A stretch of 5,846 bases of DNA from an uncultured Actinoplanes sp. (GTDB taxonomy: Bacteria > Actinomycetota > Actinomycetes > Mycobacteriales > Micromonosporaceae): the NCBI GenBank assembly GCA_934667465.1, contig CAKUMG010000423.1, forward strand, positions 1 through 5,846, in the 5' to 3' direction. The translations under genes were made by a program, and so were the position numbers. Below the pieces are notes generated by a model. That model was not told where the DNA came from. It did not search any database and saw only the letters and a program-made list of their open reading frames with translations. Numbering within the stretch: position 1 is the stretch's first letter; each line of letters opens with the position of its first letter. Positions 1-4,956 of the stretch are shown here, in pieces.

Positions 1-125
1 GTGCGAGGTTCGGCGGCCGGGCTCGCGGCGCGCGGGGCGGCGGAGGCGCGGGATGCGGGAGCAGGGAGGGTGCGGGGCGCGGCGGTGCGGGGCTCGGGGG
101 TGCCGTGGGGGCCGGGGCGGGCCAT
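1..125 (-). CDS. Partial Pro/Ala/Arg-rich protein, N-terminus only
   Basis: A reading frame begins with ATG at 125-123 and stays open for 41 codons to the left edge, so only the N-terminus is visible. A strong Shine-Dalgarno match, GGAGGT (134-129), lies 3 nt before the ATG, slightly closer than ideal. Third codon positions are almost all C or G, as in the neighbouring real genes. The residues are mainly Pro, Ala and Arg, starting MARPGPHGTPEPRTAAPR, with no hydrophobic segment. This suggests a disordered N-terminal region, of the sort that precedes folded or membrane domains in many actinobacterial proteins. No domain is visible and no function can be assigned. The call rests on the RBS, start and codon pattern. 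A GC-rich frame can stay open for 40 codons by chance, so a false ORF is possible. Confidence 0.5.
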   Translation of the reverse strand, partial: MARPGPHGTPEPRTAAPRTLPAPASRASAAPRAASPAAEPR

Positions 126-128
126 GAC

Positions 129-134
129 ACCTCC
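129..134 (-). promoter_or_regulatory. Ribosome binding site GGAGGT for the partial gene at the left edge
   Basis: The minus strand reads GGAGGTGTC directly before ATG at 125. Six bases pair with the 3' end of 16S rRNA, the strongest SD match noticed in the window. It is the main reason for calling a gene at 1-125. Confidence 0.5.
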
Positions 135-210
135 GTCGTGCGCGCGGGAAGACCTTTCGGCGACCATTGTGCGGACGGTTTACCGGCGGCGGAATGGGGG
201 TCGGGTGAGA

Positions 211-226
211 GGTAACCCAGGTCACA
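211..226 (-). promoter_or_regulatory. CRP-like palindrome upstream of the left-edge gene
   Basis: The minus strand reads TGTGACCTGGGTTACC, which fits the CRP/FNR-family pattern TGTGA-N6-TCACA with two mismatches in the right half. It lies about 85-100 bp upstream of the ATG at 125, where an activator or repressor site could sit. On the plus strand the same bases read as AGGTAAC and AGGTCAC direct repeats 9 bp apart. The regulator is unknown; the match to the CRP family is based on pattern only. Confidence 0.3.
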
Positions 227-300
227 TGGTGCGGGCCGTGACGTTTGGCGGCGGGGCTCAGGGTGGGGCGTTTGCGCAGCTCACGGCGTATGGGAATGGT

Positions 301-328
301 TTTCTTGATTGTTTCTTAGGTCTTTCTT
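301..328. repeat. Three TTTCTT direct repeats with 11-bp period in an AT-rich patch
   Basis: TTTCTT occurs at 301-306, 312-317 and 323-328, each separated by 5 nt, giving an exact 11-bp period (AAGAAA on the minus strand). The patch is strikingly AT-rich for this window. It lies between the end of the Trp-rich gene (360) and the start of the left-edge gene (125). Repeats phased by one helical turn are typical of tandem protein-binding sites or intrinsically bent DNA. TTGATT (305-310), 16 nt, then TTAAAT (327-332) also resembles a plus-strand promoter, which would make RNA antisense to the 3' end of the Trp-rich gene. Confidence 0.45.
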
Positions 329-359
329 AAATGACTGGACCGGGCGCGGAAAAGGTTGA

Positions 360-1109
360 TCAACGGCGCAGGCCGAGCGCCCGCAGGCCGTCGCGGACCG
401 ATTCCGCGATCGGGTGCAGGAAGGTGGCGTGGATCCACCGCAGCGTGGCGGCGACCCCGCGGGCCACCGGGACGACGGTCCAGCGCCACACCCACGCGAT
501 CGCCAGCCCGACCGGCCGCAGCAGCCAGCGGTAGATCTGTCGCAGCACCCAGCCGGCGCCGTGCCAGCCCGGCACCAGGATCCAGCGGTGAATCTGGCGC
601 GCCACCCAGACGACTGCCCACCCGAGCGGTACCACGGTGACGGCGAAGAGCATGGCGAGCAGCCAGCCGATGGGCCGCAGCACCCAGCGGCGGAACTGCA
701 CGGCCAGCTCGCGCGCGCCGGCCACCACCGGTCGCAGCACCCAGTGCATGATCGCCGCGCCCGCCCCCGCCAGCCCGCGGCCCAGCGCCCGCCACATCGG
801 CGCCGTGTGGTGGAAGAACCAGCCGATCGGCGCGGCGATCAGGTGTTCCCAGGCCCACGCCAGCGAGGCGGCGAACGTGCGGACCGCCCACAGGCCGGGC
901 ACGACGATCAGATAGCGCCACATGAACCGGAGCGGCACCAGGATCGCGTAGTGCAGGAACCACACGATCGGCCGGCCGACCCAGCGGATCAGCACGTCGC
1001 CGATGCGGACGACGATCTCCCAGGCGACGCGGACCGGGAGCACGACGAGGACGCCGATGACCCGGACCAGCCAGAAGAACGGGTCGGTGTCGCGCGGCTC
1101 GGTCGTCAT
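360..1109 (-). CDS. Trp-rich repetitive membrane-associated protein of unknown function
   Basis: This 249-residue protein belongs to no family I recognise. It has 23 tryptophans (about 9 %), many hydrophobic residues, and regularly spaced Arg and Pro. A motif with Trp four residues before Pro, often RW-hh-RP, recurs at W43/P47, W123/P127, W142/P146, W176/P180, W195/P199 and W210/P214. Looser versions start at W64 and W225. Spacing between C-terminal copies is 15, 19 or 34 residues, so the chain looks built by repeat duplication. Residues 11-30 and 149-170 could span the membrane. Much of the rest looks like amphipathic, interface-hugging helix rich in Trp, Arg and His. There is no signal peptidase site and no enzyme motif. 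The ATG at 1109 is chosen because a TACGGT -10 element lies 8 nt upstream, suggesting a leaderless mRNA, and no good SD is present. The gene is divergent from the lipoprotein at 1185. GC3-rich codon use supports coding. Confidence 0.8.
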   Translation of the reverse strand: MTTEPRDTDPFFWLVRVIGVLVVLPVRVAWEIVVRIGDVLIRWVGRPIVWFLHYAILVPLRFMWRYLIVVPGLWAVRTFAASLAWAWEHLIAAPIGWFFHHTAPMWRALGRGLAGAGAAIMHWVLRPVVAGARELAVQFRRWVLRPIGWLLAMLFAVTVVPLGWAVVWVARQIHRWILVPGWHGAGWVLRQIYRWLLRPVGLAIAWVWRWTVVPVARGVAATLRWIHATFLHPIAESVRDGLRALGLRR

Positions 1110-1117
1110 GGTCGGCC

Positions 1118-1147
1118 CACCGTAGACGATCCGCGCCCGCGCGTCAC
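1118..1147 (-). promoter_or_regulatory. Putative leaderless promoter for the Trp-rich protein
   Basis: On the minus strand, GTGACG (1147-1142) and TACGGT (1123-1118) are separated by 18 nt. They resemble actinobacterial housekeeping-sigma elements TTGACN and TANNNT. The ATG at 1109 starts 8 nt past the -10 element, at or next to the expected transcription start, so the mRNA would be leaderless. Confidence 0.45.
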
Positions 1148-1148
1148 C

Positions 1149-1177
1149 CTGACCAGGGCATACTTCCGGCCTACGCT
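1149..1177 (+). promoter_or_regulatory. Putative leaderless promoter for the lipoprotein
   Basis: CTGACC (1149-1154) and TACGCT (1172-1177) are spaced by exactly 17 nt. GTG at 1185 lies 7 nt past the -10 element, where transcription should begin. The -35 box is one base from that of the opposite promoter, and together they form the inverted repeat GTCA-N3-TGAC at 1143-1153. Confidence 0.5.
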
Positions 1178-1184
1178 CGTCGGC

Positions 1185-1652
1185 GTGAGGTCGAGAGTGA
1201 GATCGGGCGGGCGGTCAGGAGTGAGATCGGGCGGGCGGTCAGGCGTGCGGCCGGTCGCGGTGGTGGCGGTGCTGGTGATGCTGACGGGGCTCGCCGGGTG
1301 CACGGGCGACGATCCCGATCCGGCGGGACCGGTGGCGGAACCCCCGCCCGCGAGTTCCGCCCCGGCCGAGTTCACCGACGACCCGCCGGGCGCCATCGCC
1401 TGCGGCCAGGTCGTGACGGCGGTCCGCGACGCGAGCCTGCTGACCCCCGGCGTGATCGACGCCGTCGCCGCGGCCGCCGCCACCGCGGACGCCCCGGTCG
1501 CCGACGCGGCCCAGCGCCTCGCCACGGCCTACGACGAAGCGGTCGCCGCGTCCGGCACGGACGACGAACCCGACAAGGTCGCCGCCGTCAGTGCCGCCGC
1601 CGCCGACATGGTCGACATCTGCGGCGACTCCGGCCTGCAAACCGTCGGCTGA
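1185..1652 (+). CDS. Small secreted lipoprotein of unknown function
   Basis: With the GTG at 1185 the protein has 155 residues. It has an Arg/Ser/Gly-rich n-region (residues 1-22, seven Arg) and a hydrophobic core (23-37). A lipobox, LAGC at 36-39, predicts lipid attachment at Cys39 and anchoring to the outer face of the membrane. The mature part starts with a Pro/Asp/Ala-rich linker to about residue 70. An Ala-rich, probably helical domain follows, with two cysteines (C73, C146) that could form a disulfide. No known family is recognised. GTG at 1185 fits a leaderless promoter. In-frame GTG codons at 1197 (with TGAGG 6 nt upstream), 1221 and 1245 are alternative starts, giving 151, 143 or 135 residues; all keep the lipobox, although 1245 leaves a single Arg. 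The frame is open upstream to 414, but that stretch is antisense to the Trp-rich gene. The gene converges on the one ending at 1668, with only 15 nt between them. Confidence 0.8.
   Translation: MRSRVRSGGRSGVRSGGRSGVRPVAVVAVLVMLTGLAGCTGDDPDPAGPVAEPPPASSAPAEFTDDPPGAIACGQVVTAVRDASLLTPGVIDAVAAAAATADAPVADAAQRLATAYDEAVAASGTDDEPDKVAAVSAAAADMVDICGDSGLQTVG
1197..1244 (+). repeat. 24-bp tandem duplication inside the signal peptide coding region
   Basis: Two adjacent 24-bp copies (1197-1220 and 1221-1244) differ only at the last base. Each encodes VRSGGRSG and each begins with an in-frame GTG. A partial copy (GTGAGGTCG at 1185-1193) precedes them and GTGCGG at 1245 follows. The duplication lengthens the positively charged n-region of the lipoprotein signal peptide without breaking the frame, and multiplies possible start codons. 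Confidence 0.85.
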
Positions 1653-1667
1653 GCGACGGGAGCCGGG

Positions 1668-2015
1668 TTACTTGGGTTCGATGAGCCAGTTCCAGGCGCG
1701 GCGGAGGCCGGAGTCCTCGTCGTTCTCGGCGCGGGAGGCGGTCTCCTCGGTCGGCTCGGGGAGCTCGGCGGCCGGGACGGCGATGATGACGCCGCGCTCG
1801 AAGATGCCGTCGACGCGGGAGGCCGCGGCGAAGCGGTGCCCCTCGCCGGTCTTGAGGACCAGGCCCTGGAAGATCTCGTCGCGGTCGTCGGCGAGGACGT
1901 GCGCGACCGAGCCCACCTCGGCGCCGGACCGGTCGTAGGCCGGCGTGCCGTCGGCCAGGACGAGGAAGGACTGGGGGGCGCCGAGGTCCTCGGGCGCGCT
2001 GTTCGTGTCCGCCAT
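1668..2015 (-). CDS. PRC-barrel-like small protein
   Basis: This 115-residue protein has an N-terminal half (about residues 14-85) that resembles a PRC-barrel domain. It contains a strand near 'SFLVLADG', the turn 'GAEVGSVAHVLAD' (31-43), the strand 'FQGLVLKTG' (49-57), and 'GHRFAAASRVDGIFERGVII' (59-78). A Pro/Glu-rich acidic linker (85-102) leads to a short Trp-containing helix (103-112). PRC-barrels are small beta-barrel folds found in RNA-processing proteins, photosynthetic reaction centres and many actinobacterial stress-associated proteins of unknown role. No catalytic residues are expected. It has no signal peptide, so it is probably cytoplasmic. The ATG at 2015 is the only credible start. 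There is no clear SD; GTGACCT ends 3 nt before the ATG. It lies downstream of the response regulator on the same strand, but a 178-nt gap with a hairpin array makes co-transcription uncertain. The family call is from pattern recognition only. Confidence 0.72.
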   Translation of the reverse strand: MADTNSAPEDLGAPQSFLVLADGTPAYDRSGAEVGSVAHVLADDRDEIFQGLVLKTGEGHRFAAASRVDGIFERGVIIAVPAAELPEPTEETASRAENDEDSGLRRAWNWLIEPK

Positions 2016-2046
2016 GCGAGGTCACGTACCCCGGCATCCGGCCCGA

Positions 2047-2193
2047 TAACCGGCGCGCCGCCACTCAGCGGGCATGGCCCGCCCACAATCACCGGCGCCC
2101 GGCTGGCATGGCCCGCCGAAAACTCACCGGCGCCCGGCGGGCACGGCCCGCCCGAAAGTCACCGGCGCCCGGCGGGCACGGCCCGCCAGGAAC
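2047..2193. repeat. 35-bp tandem hairpin repeat array
   Basis: Three direct 35-bp units start at 2089, 2124 and 2159, each opening with TCACCGGCGCCCGG. A degenerate 42-bp unit precedes them at 2047. The first 29 bases of the last two units are identical. Each unit holds a hairpin: GGCGGGC-ACG-GCCCGCC is perfect at 2136-2152 and 2171-2187, with one mismatch at 2101-2117, and a 6-bp version at 2069-2083. The array ends exactly where the TCA (stop complement) of the response regulator begins at 2194, and that TCAC matches the unit start. It lies between the response regulator and the PRC-barrel gene, so on the minus strand it would be transcribed as a row of strong stem-loops. That could end transcription or protect the upstream mRNA. 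No T-run follows. Confidence 0.85.
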
Positions 2194-2625
<432 letters not shown>

Positions 2626-2629
2626 GGTG

Positions 2630-2636
2630 CCCCCTT
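2630..2636 (-). promoter_or_regulatory. Ribosome binding site AAGGGGG fixing the response regulator start
   Basis: AAGGGGG on the minus strand ends 4 nt before the GTG at 2625, with AAGG 7 nt away. No comparable site precedes the TTG at 2652, so this decides the start. Confidence 0.65.
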
Positions 2637-2651
2637 GTTTGCAGTCCGGCA

Positions 2652-2657
2652 AGCATA
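2652..2657 (-). promoter_or_regulatory. Putative -10 element for the response regulator
   Basis: TATGCT on the minus strand fits TANNNT and would start an mRNA near 2645 with a leader of about 20 nt carrying the SD. No good -35 is seen. The expected -35/-10 spacer instead holds two AGGTGTG copies (plus strand, 2657-2663 and 2667-2673) exactly 10 bp apart, which may be an activator or repressor site. Confidence 0.35.
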
Positions 2658-2688
2658 GGTGTGGCGAGGTGTGACTACCACTCAGGCT

Positions 2689-2705
2689 CGGTGGAAAAAC
2701 CGCCG
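2689..2705. other. Short hairpin CGGTGG-AAAAA-CCGCCG
   Basis: A six-pair stem (one G-U pair) encloses a five-A loop in the divergent intergenic region. It could be a leader structure or merely incidental; nothing else supports a function. Confidence 0.25.
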
Positions 2706-2753
2706 GAAAGAGTTCTGTCTCATACGGATTTCTGCAACCTCGGCGAAAGCCCA

Positions 2754-2802
2754 GGTCACCCGTGCCGGATGAACCGTGAGTGAACGCTCACCACAGGTGA
2801 CC
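2754..2802. promoter_or_regulatory. Nested inverted repeats, likely operator region between regulator and PBP
   Basis: GGTCACC (2754-2760) and its exact reverse complement GGTGACC (2796-2802) enclose GTGAG-N6-CTCAC (2776-2791). TCACC-N3-GGTGA (2788-2800) overlaps the inner repeat. In all, five GTGA/TCAC half-sites lie in 45 bp. The density and symmetry suggest binding of a dimeric regulator, perhaps of the CRP/GntR kind that read GTGA-type half-sites. Placed between divergent genes, it could act on the PBP, the response regulator, or both. Confidence 0.4.
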
Positions 2803-2811
2803 TTTATGAGA

Positions 2812-2841
2812 TTGACACCCCGCGCGGCCGATCGCGCGTCT
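2812..2841 (+). promoter_or_regulatory. Weak candidate promoter for the PBP gene
   Basis: TTGACA (2812-2817) is a perfect -35 consensus. At 18 nt spacing the -10 would be GCGTCT (2836-2841), which keeps only the final T of TANNNT. It would end 7 nt before the GTG at 2849, implying a leaderless mRNA, which fits the lack of an SD. The poor -10 keeps confidence low. Confidence 0.28.
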
Positions 2842-2848
2842 CCCCGGC

Positions 2849-4921
2849 GTGACTCGAGCAAAGTGGGTACGCCGGCTGATCGCCGCGGTGGTGCTCTCGG
2901 GCGTGGCCGCCGCCGGGGGCGCCGCGGCGTACGTCGCCTCGGTGCCGCTGCCCGCCGCGCCGGTCGCCGCGCAGGCCTCGACGCTGTACTACCGGGACGG
3001 GCGCACGATCATGGCGCGCATCGGCACCACCGACCGCAGCGACGTGCCGCTCTCGGCCGTCCCGGAGGCCGTACGGTCGGCTGTCCTGGCGGCCGAGGAC
3101 CGCGACTTCTACGCGCACAGCGGCGTCTCCGTCCGCGGCGTGCTGCGCGCGGTCGTCGCCAACGTCGGCGGCAGCCGCGAGGGCGCCTCGACGATCACCC
3201 AGCAGTACGCCCGGAACGCGTTCCTCACCCAGGACGTGTCCATGTCGCGCAAGACCAGGGAGTTGGCGCTCTCGGTCAAGATCGAGCGCGAGTTCTCCAA
3301 GGACGAGATCCTGGAGCGCTACCTGAACCTCGTGTACTTCGGCCGGGGCGCGCAGGGGATCTTCGCGGCGGCCAACGCGTACTTCGGGGTGACGCCGGAC
3401 CGCCTGACGCCGGCGCAGGGCGCGCTGCTGGCGGCGGTGATCAAGGACCCGTGGGGCTTCGACCCGGCCAACGACCCCGCGGCGTCGGTCAAGCGCTGGG
3501 ACTGGGTGATCGCGGCGCAGCGGGAACTGGGCTGGCTGCAGGGTGAGCCGGTCTATCCCGAGGCGCTGCCGTCGTCGGCCCGGGACTCCGGACCGTCCGG
3601 GATCGTGATCGACCGGGTGGAGCAGGAACTGGCCGCGCACGGGGTCACCTCGCAGGTGCTGCGCACCGGCAACCTGTCCGTCGTGACCACCGTCGACGAG
3701 GCGGCGCAGCGGGCGGCCGTGGCGCGGGTGCCGGCGACGCTCGAGGGGCAGCCGGAGGGGCTGCGGGCGGCGCTGGTCGCGCTCGACCCGGCCACCGGCG
3801 GCGTGCGGGCCTACTACGGCGGCAGCCAGCGCGGGTTCTTCGACGACGCGTCGGCGGCGCACCCGGCCGCGTCCACGTTCAAGCCGATCGTGGTCGCCGC
3901 CGGGCTGCGCGAGGGGATCGGTGTGCTCTCGCGCTGGGACGGCAGCTCGCCGCGGATCTTCCCGGGCCGGCTCGGGGTGCCGCTGCACAACCACGCGGAT
4001 CTGACCTGCCCCGACTGCACGCTCGGGGAGGCGATGGTGGACTCGCTCAACACCCCGTTCTATGCGGTCACCGAGCGGATCGGTCCGAAGGCGGTGCGGA
4101 CCATGGCGTGGGAGCTGGGGGTCGCGAGGAAGTACGGGAACGCGCCCACGCTGGTGGACGTCAAGGGCGACCCGAAGCCCGGGAGGACGCGCGCCGACAT
4201 CGCCATGGGCCGCTACGCCGTGACCCCCGCCGACCTGGCCACCGTCTATGCCACGTTCGCCTCGGGAGGCGTACGGCATGACCGGTTCTTCGTCGAGAGG
4301 GCGACCGACGCCGCGGGCCGCACCCTGCACGCGGCCGCGCCCCGGGGCAAGCGGGTCCTGAGCGCCGGGCAGGCGGCGGACATCTCGGCGATCCTGGCCG
4401 CCGTGGTGCGGGCGCACCGGACGGAGCCCGGGCGGCCGGCGGCGGGCAAGACCGGCACCCAGCAGTGGGGCGACACCGCGGACAACCAGGACGCGTGGAT
4501 GGCCGGCTACACGCCGGACCTGGCCACGGCCGTGTGGATCGGCAAGGAGCGGCCCGGCCCGATCCGCGACGCGCGCGGCAAGCCGATCGAGGGGGAGACG
4601 GTCCCGGCCCGGCTGTGGCGCGACTTCACCCGCGACGCGCTGGCGGGCAAGCCGGCGCTGCCGCTGCCCAAACCCGCCTACCTCGGCCGTACGGACGTCG
4701 GGGACGCGGTGCAGCCGAAGCCCGAGCCCACCTTCGGCTCGGACGTGCGGGCCGCGCCCGGAAAGCCAGGGGCCCGGCCCGAACCCTCCGCCGGGGCACC
4801 ACGTGAAGCCGAGGCAACGCCTGCACCGGACGCGGCGCGGGACGAGAAGCCGGAAGCATCGGCGAAGGCGGCCGAAAAAGCGGAGTCGGCGAAGAACGGC
4901 ACGCGCACAGAAGTCGAGTGA
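2849..4921 (+). CDS. Bifunctional class A penicillin-binding protein (GT51 plus transpeptidase)
   Basis: This 690-residue class A PBP polymerises lipid II into glycan strands and crosslinks their peptides outside the membrane. A charged N-terminus (MTRAKWVRR) and one membrane anchor (about 10-30) precede the glycosyltransferase domain (about 45-235). Its motifs are 'EDRDFYAH' with catalytic Glu83, 'GASTITQQ' (112-119), 'RKTRE' with Glu138, and 'KDEILERYLN' (151-160). The transpeptidase domain (about 305-595) has S342-T-F-K345 (nucleophile Ser342), S399-L-N401, and K534-T-G-T. All key residues are present, so both activities are expected. A CxxC pair (C387, C390) lies just before SxN. The tail from about 605 is Pro/Ala/Glu/Lys-rich and probably disordered. 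An in-frame stop at 2813-2815 and the absence of upstream starts fix GTG 2849 as the earliest start; no SD is seen. It is divergent from the response regulator and convergent with the TadC-like gene. No PASTA domain is present. The length is normal for the family. Confidence 0.95.
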   Translation: MTRAKWVRRLIAAVVLSGVAAAGGAAAYVASVPLPAAPVAAQASTLYYRDGRTIMARIGTTDRSDVPLSAVPEAVRSAVLAAEDRDFYAHSGVSVRGVLRAVVANVGGSREGASTITQQYARNAFLTQDVSMSRKTRELALSVKIEREFSKDEILERYLNLVYFGRGAQGIFAAANAYFGVTPDRLTPAQGALLAAVIKDPWGFDPANDPAASVKRWDWVIAAQRELGWLQGEPVYPEALPSSARDSGPSGIVIDRVEQELAAHGVTSQVLRTGNLSVVTTVDEAAQRAAVARVPATLEGQPEGLRAALVALDPATGGVRAYYGGSQRGFFDDASAAHPAASTFKPIVVAAGLREGIGVLSRWDGSSPRIFPGRLGVPLHNHADLTCPDCTLGEAMVDSLNTPFYAVTERIGPKAVRTMAWELGVARKYGNAPTLVDVKGDPKPGRTRADIAMGRYAVTPADLATVYATFASGGVRHDRFFVERATDAAGRTLHAAAPRGKRVLSAGQAADISAILAAVVRAHRTEPGRPAAGKTGTQQWGDTADNQDAWMAGYTPDLATAVWIGKERPGPIRDARGKPIEGETVPARLWRDFTRDALAGKPALPLPKPAYLGRTDVGDAVQPKPEPTFGSDVRAAPGKPGARPEPSAGAPREAEATPAPDAARDEKPEASAKAAEKAESAKNGTRTEVE

Positions 4922-4942
4922 GTTCGCAACCGAGTGAGTTCG
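4915..4942. repeat. 12-bp direct repeat around the PBP stop codon
   Basis: CGAGTGAGTTCG occurs at 4915-4926 and 4931-4942, starting 16 bp apart. The first copy contains the PBP stop TGA (4919-4921). It looks like a small local duplication in the 35-nt gap between convergent genes. A short GGCCG-N7-CGGCC hairpin (4949-4965) overlaps the stop of the opposite gene; no convincing bidirectional terminator is seen. Confidence 0.7.
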
Positions 4943-4956
4943 GCGGCGGGCCGAGG

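Noticed and set aside
1..330. Plus-strand 109-residue frame open from base 1
   Set aside because: It is Arg/Gly/Ala-rich and low complexity, has no SD, crosses the AT-rich repeat patch, and overlaps a better supported minus-strand start. Probably noncoding.
355..364. 10-bp palindrome GTTGATCAAC over the stop codon of the Trp-rich gene
   Set aside because: Perfect, but short and without T-run or further symmetry. Likely chance, or at most a weak protein site.
414..1184. Upstream extension of the lipoprotein frame to a 412-residue protein
   Set aside because: The extension is antisense to the Trp-rich gene and its sequence (Gln/His/Pro/Arg-rich) is typical of a shadow frame. The signal peptide and lipobox place the true start at 1185-1245.
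2047..2193. CRISPR array
   Set aside because: Repeats are directly adjacent with no variable spacers, and each unit is a simple GC-rich hairpin.
2626..2652. TTG at 2652 as start of the response regulator
   Set aside because: It lacks an SD and overlaps a likely -10 element. GTG at 2625 has AAGGGGG upstream and begins right at the receiver domain.
2806..2848. ATG at 2806 as the PBP start
   Set aside because: It is in a different frame. The PBP frame has a stop at 2813-2815, so the protein cannot start upstream of 2849.
2804..4417. 537-residue minus-strand frame opposite the PBP
   Set aside because: Arg/His/Gly-rich shadow of a clearly real PBP gene. GC-rich codon bias keeps the opposite strand open.
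4922..4956. Bidirectional terminator between PBP and TadC-like genes
   Set aside because: Only 4-5 bp stems are present and no T-run, so I cannot support a terminator call.
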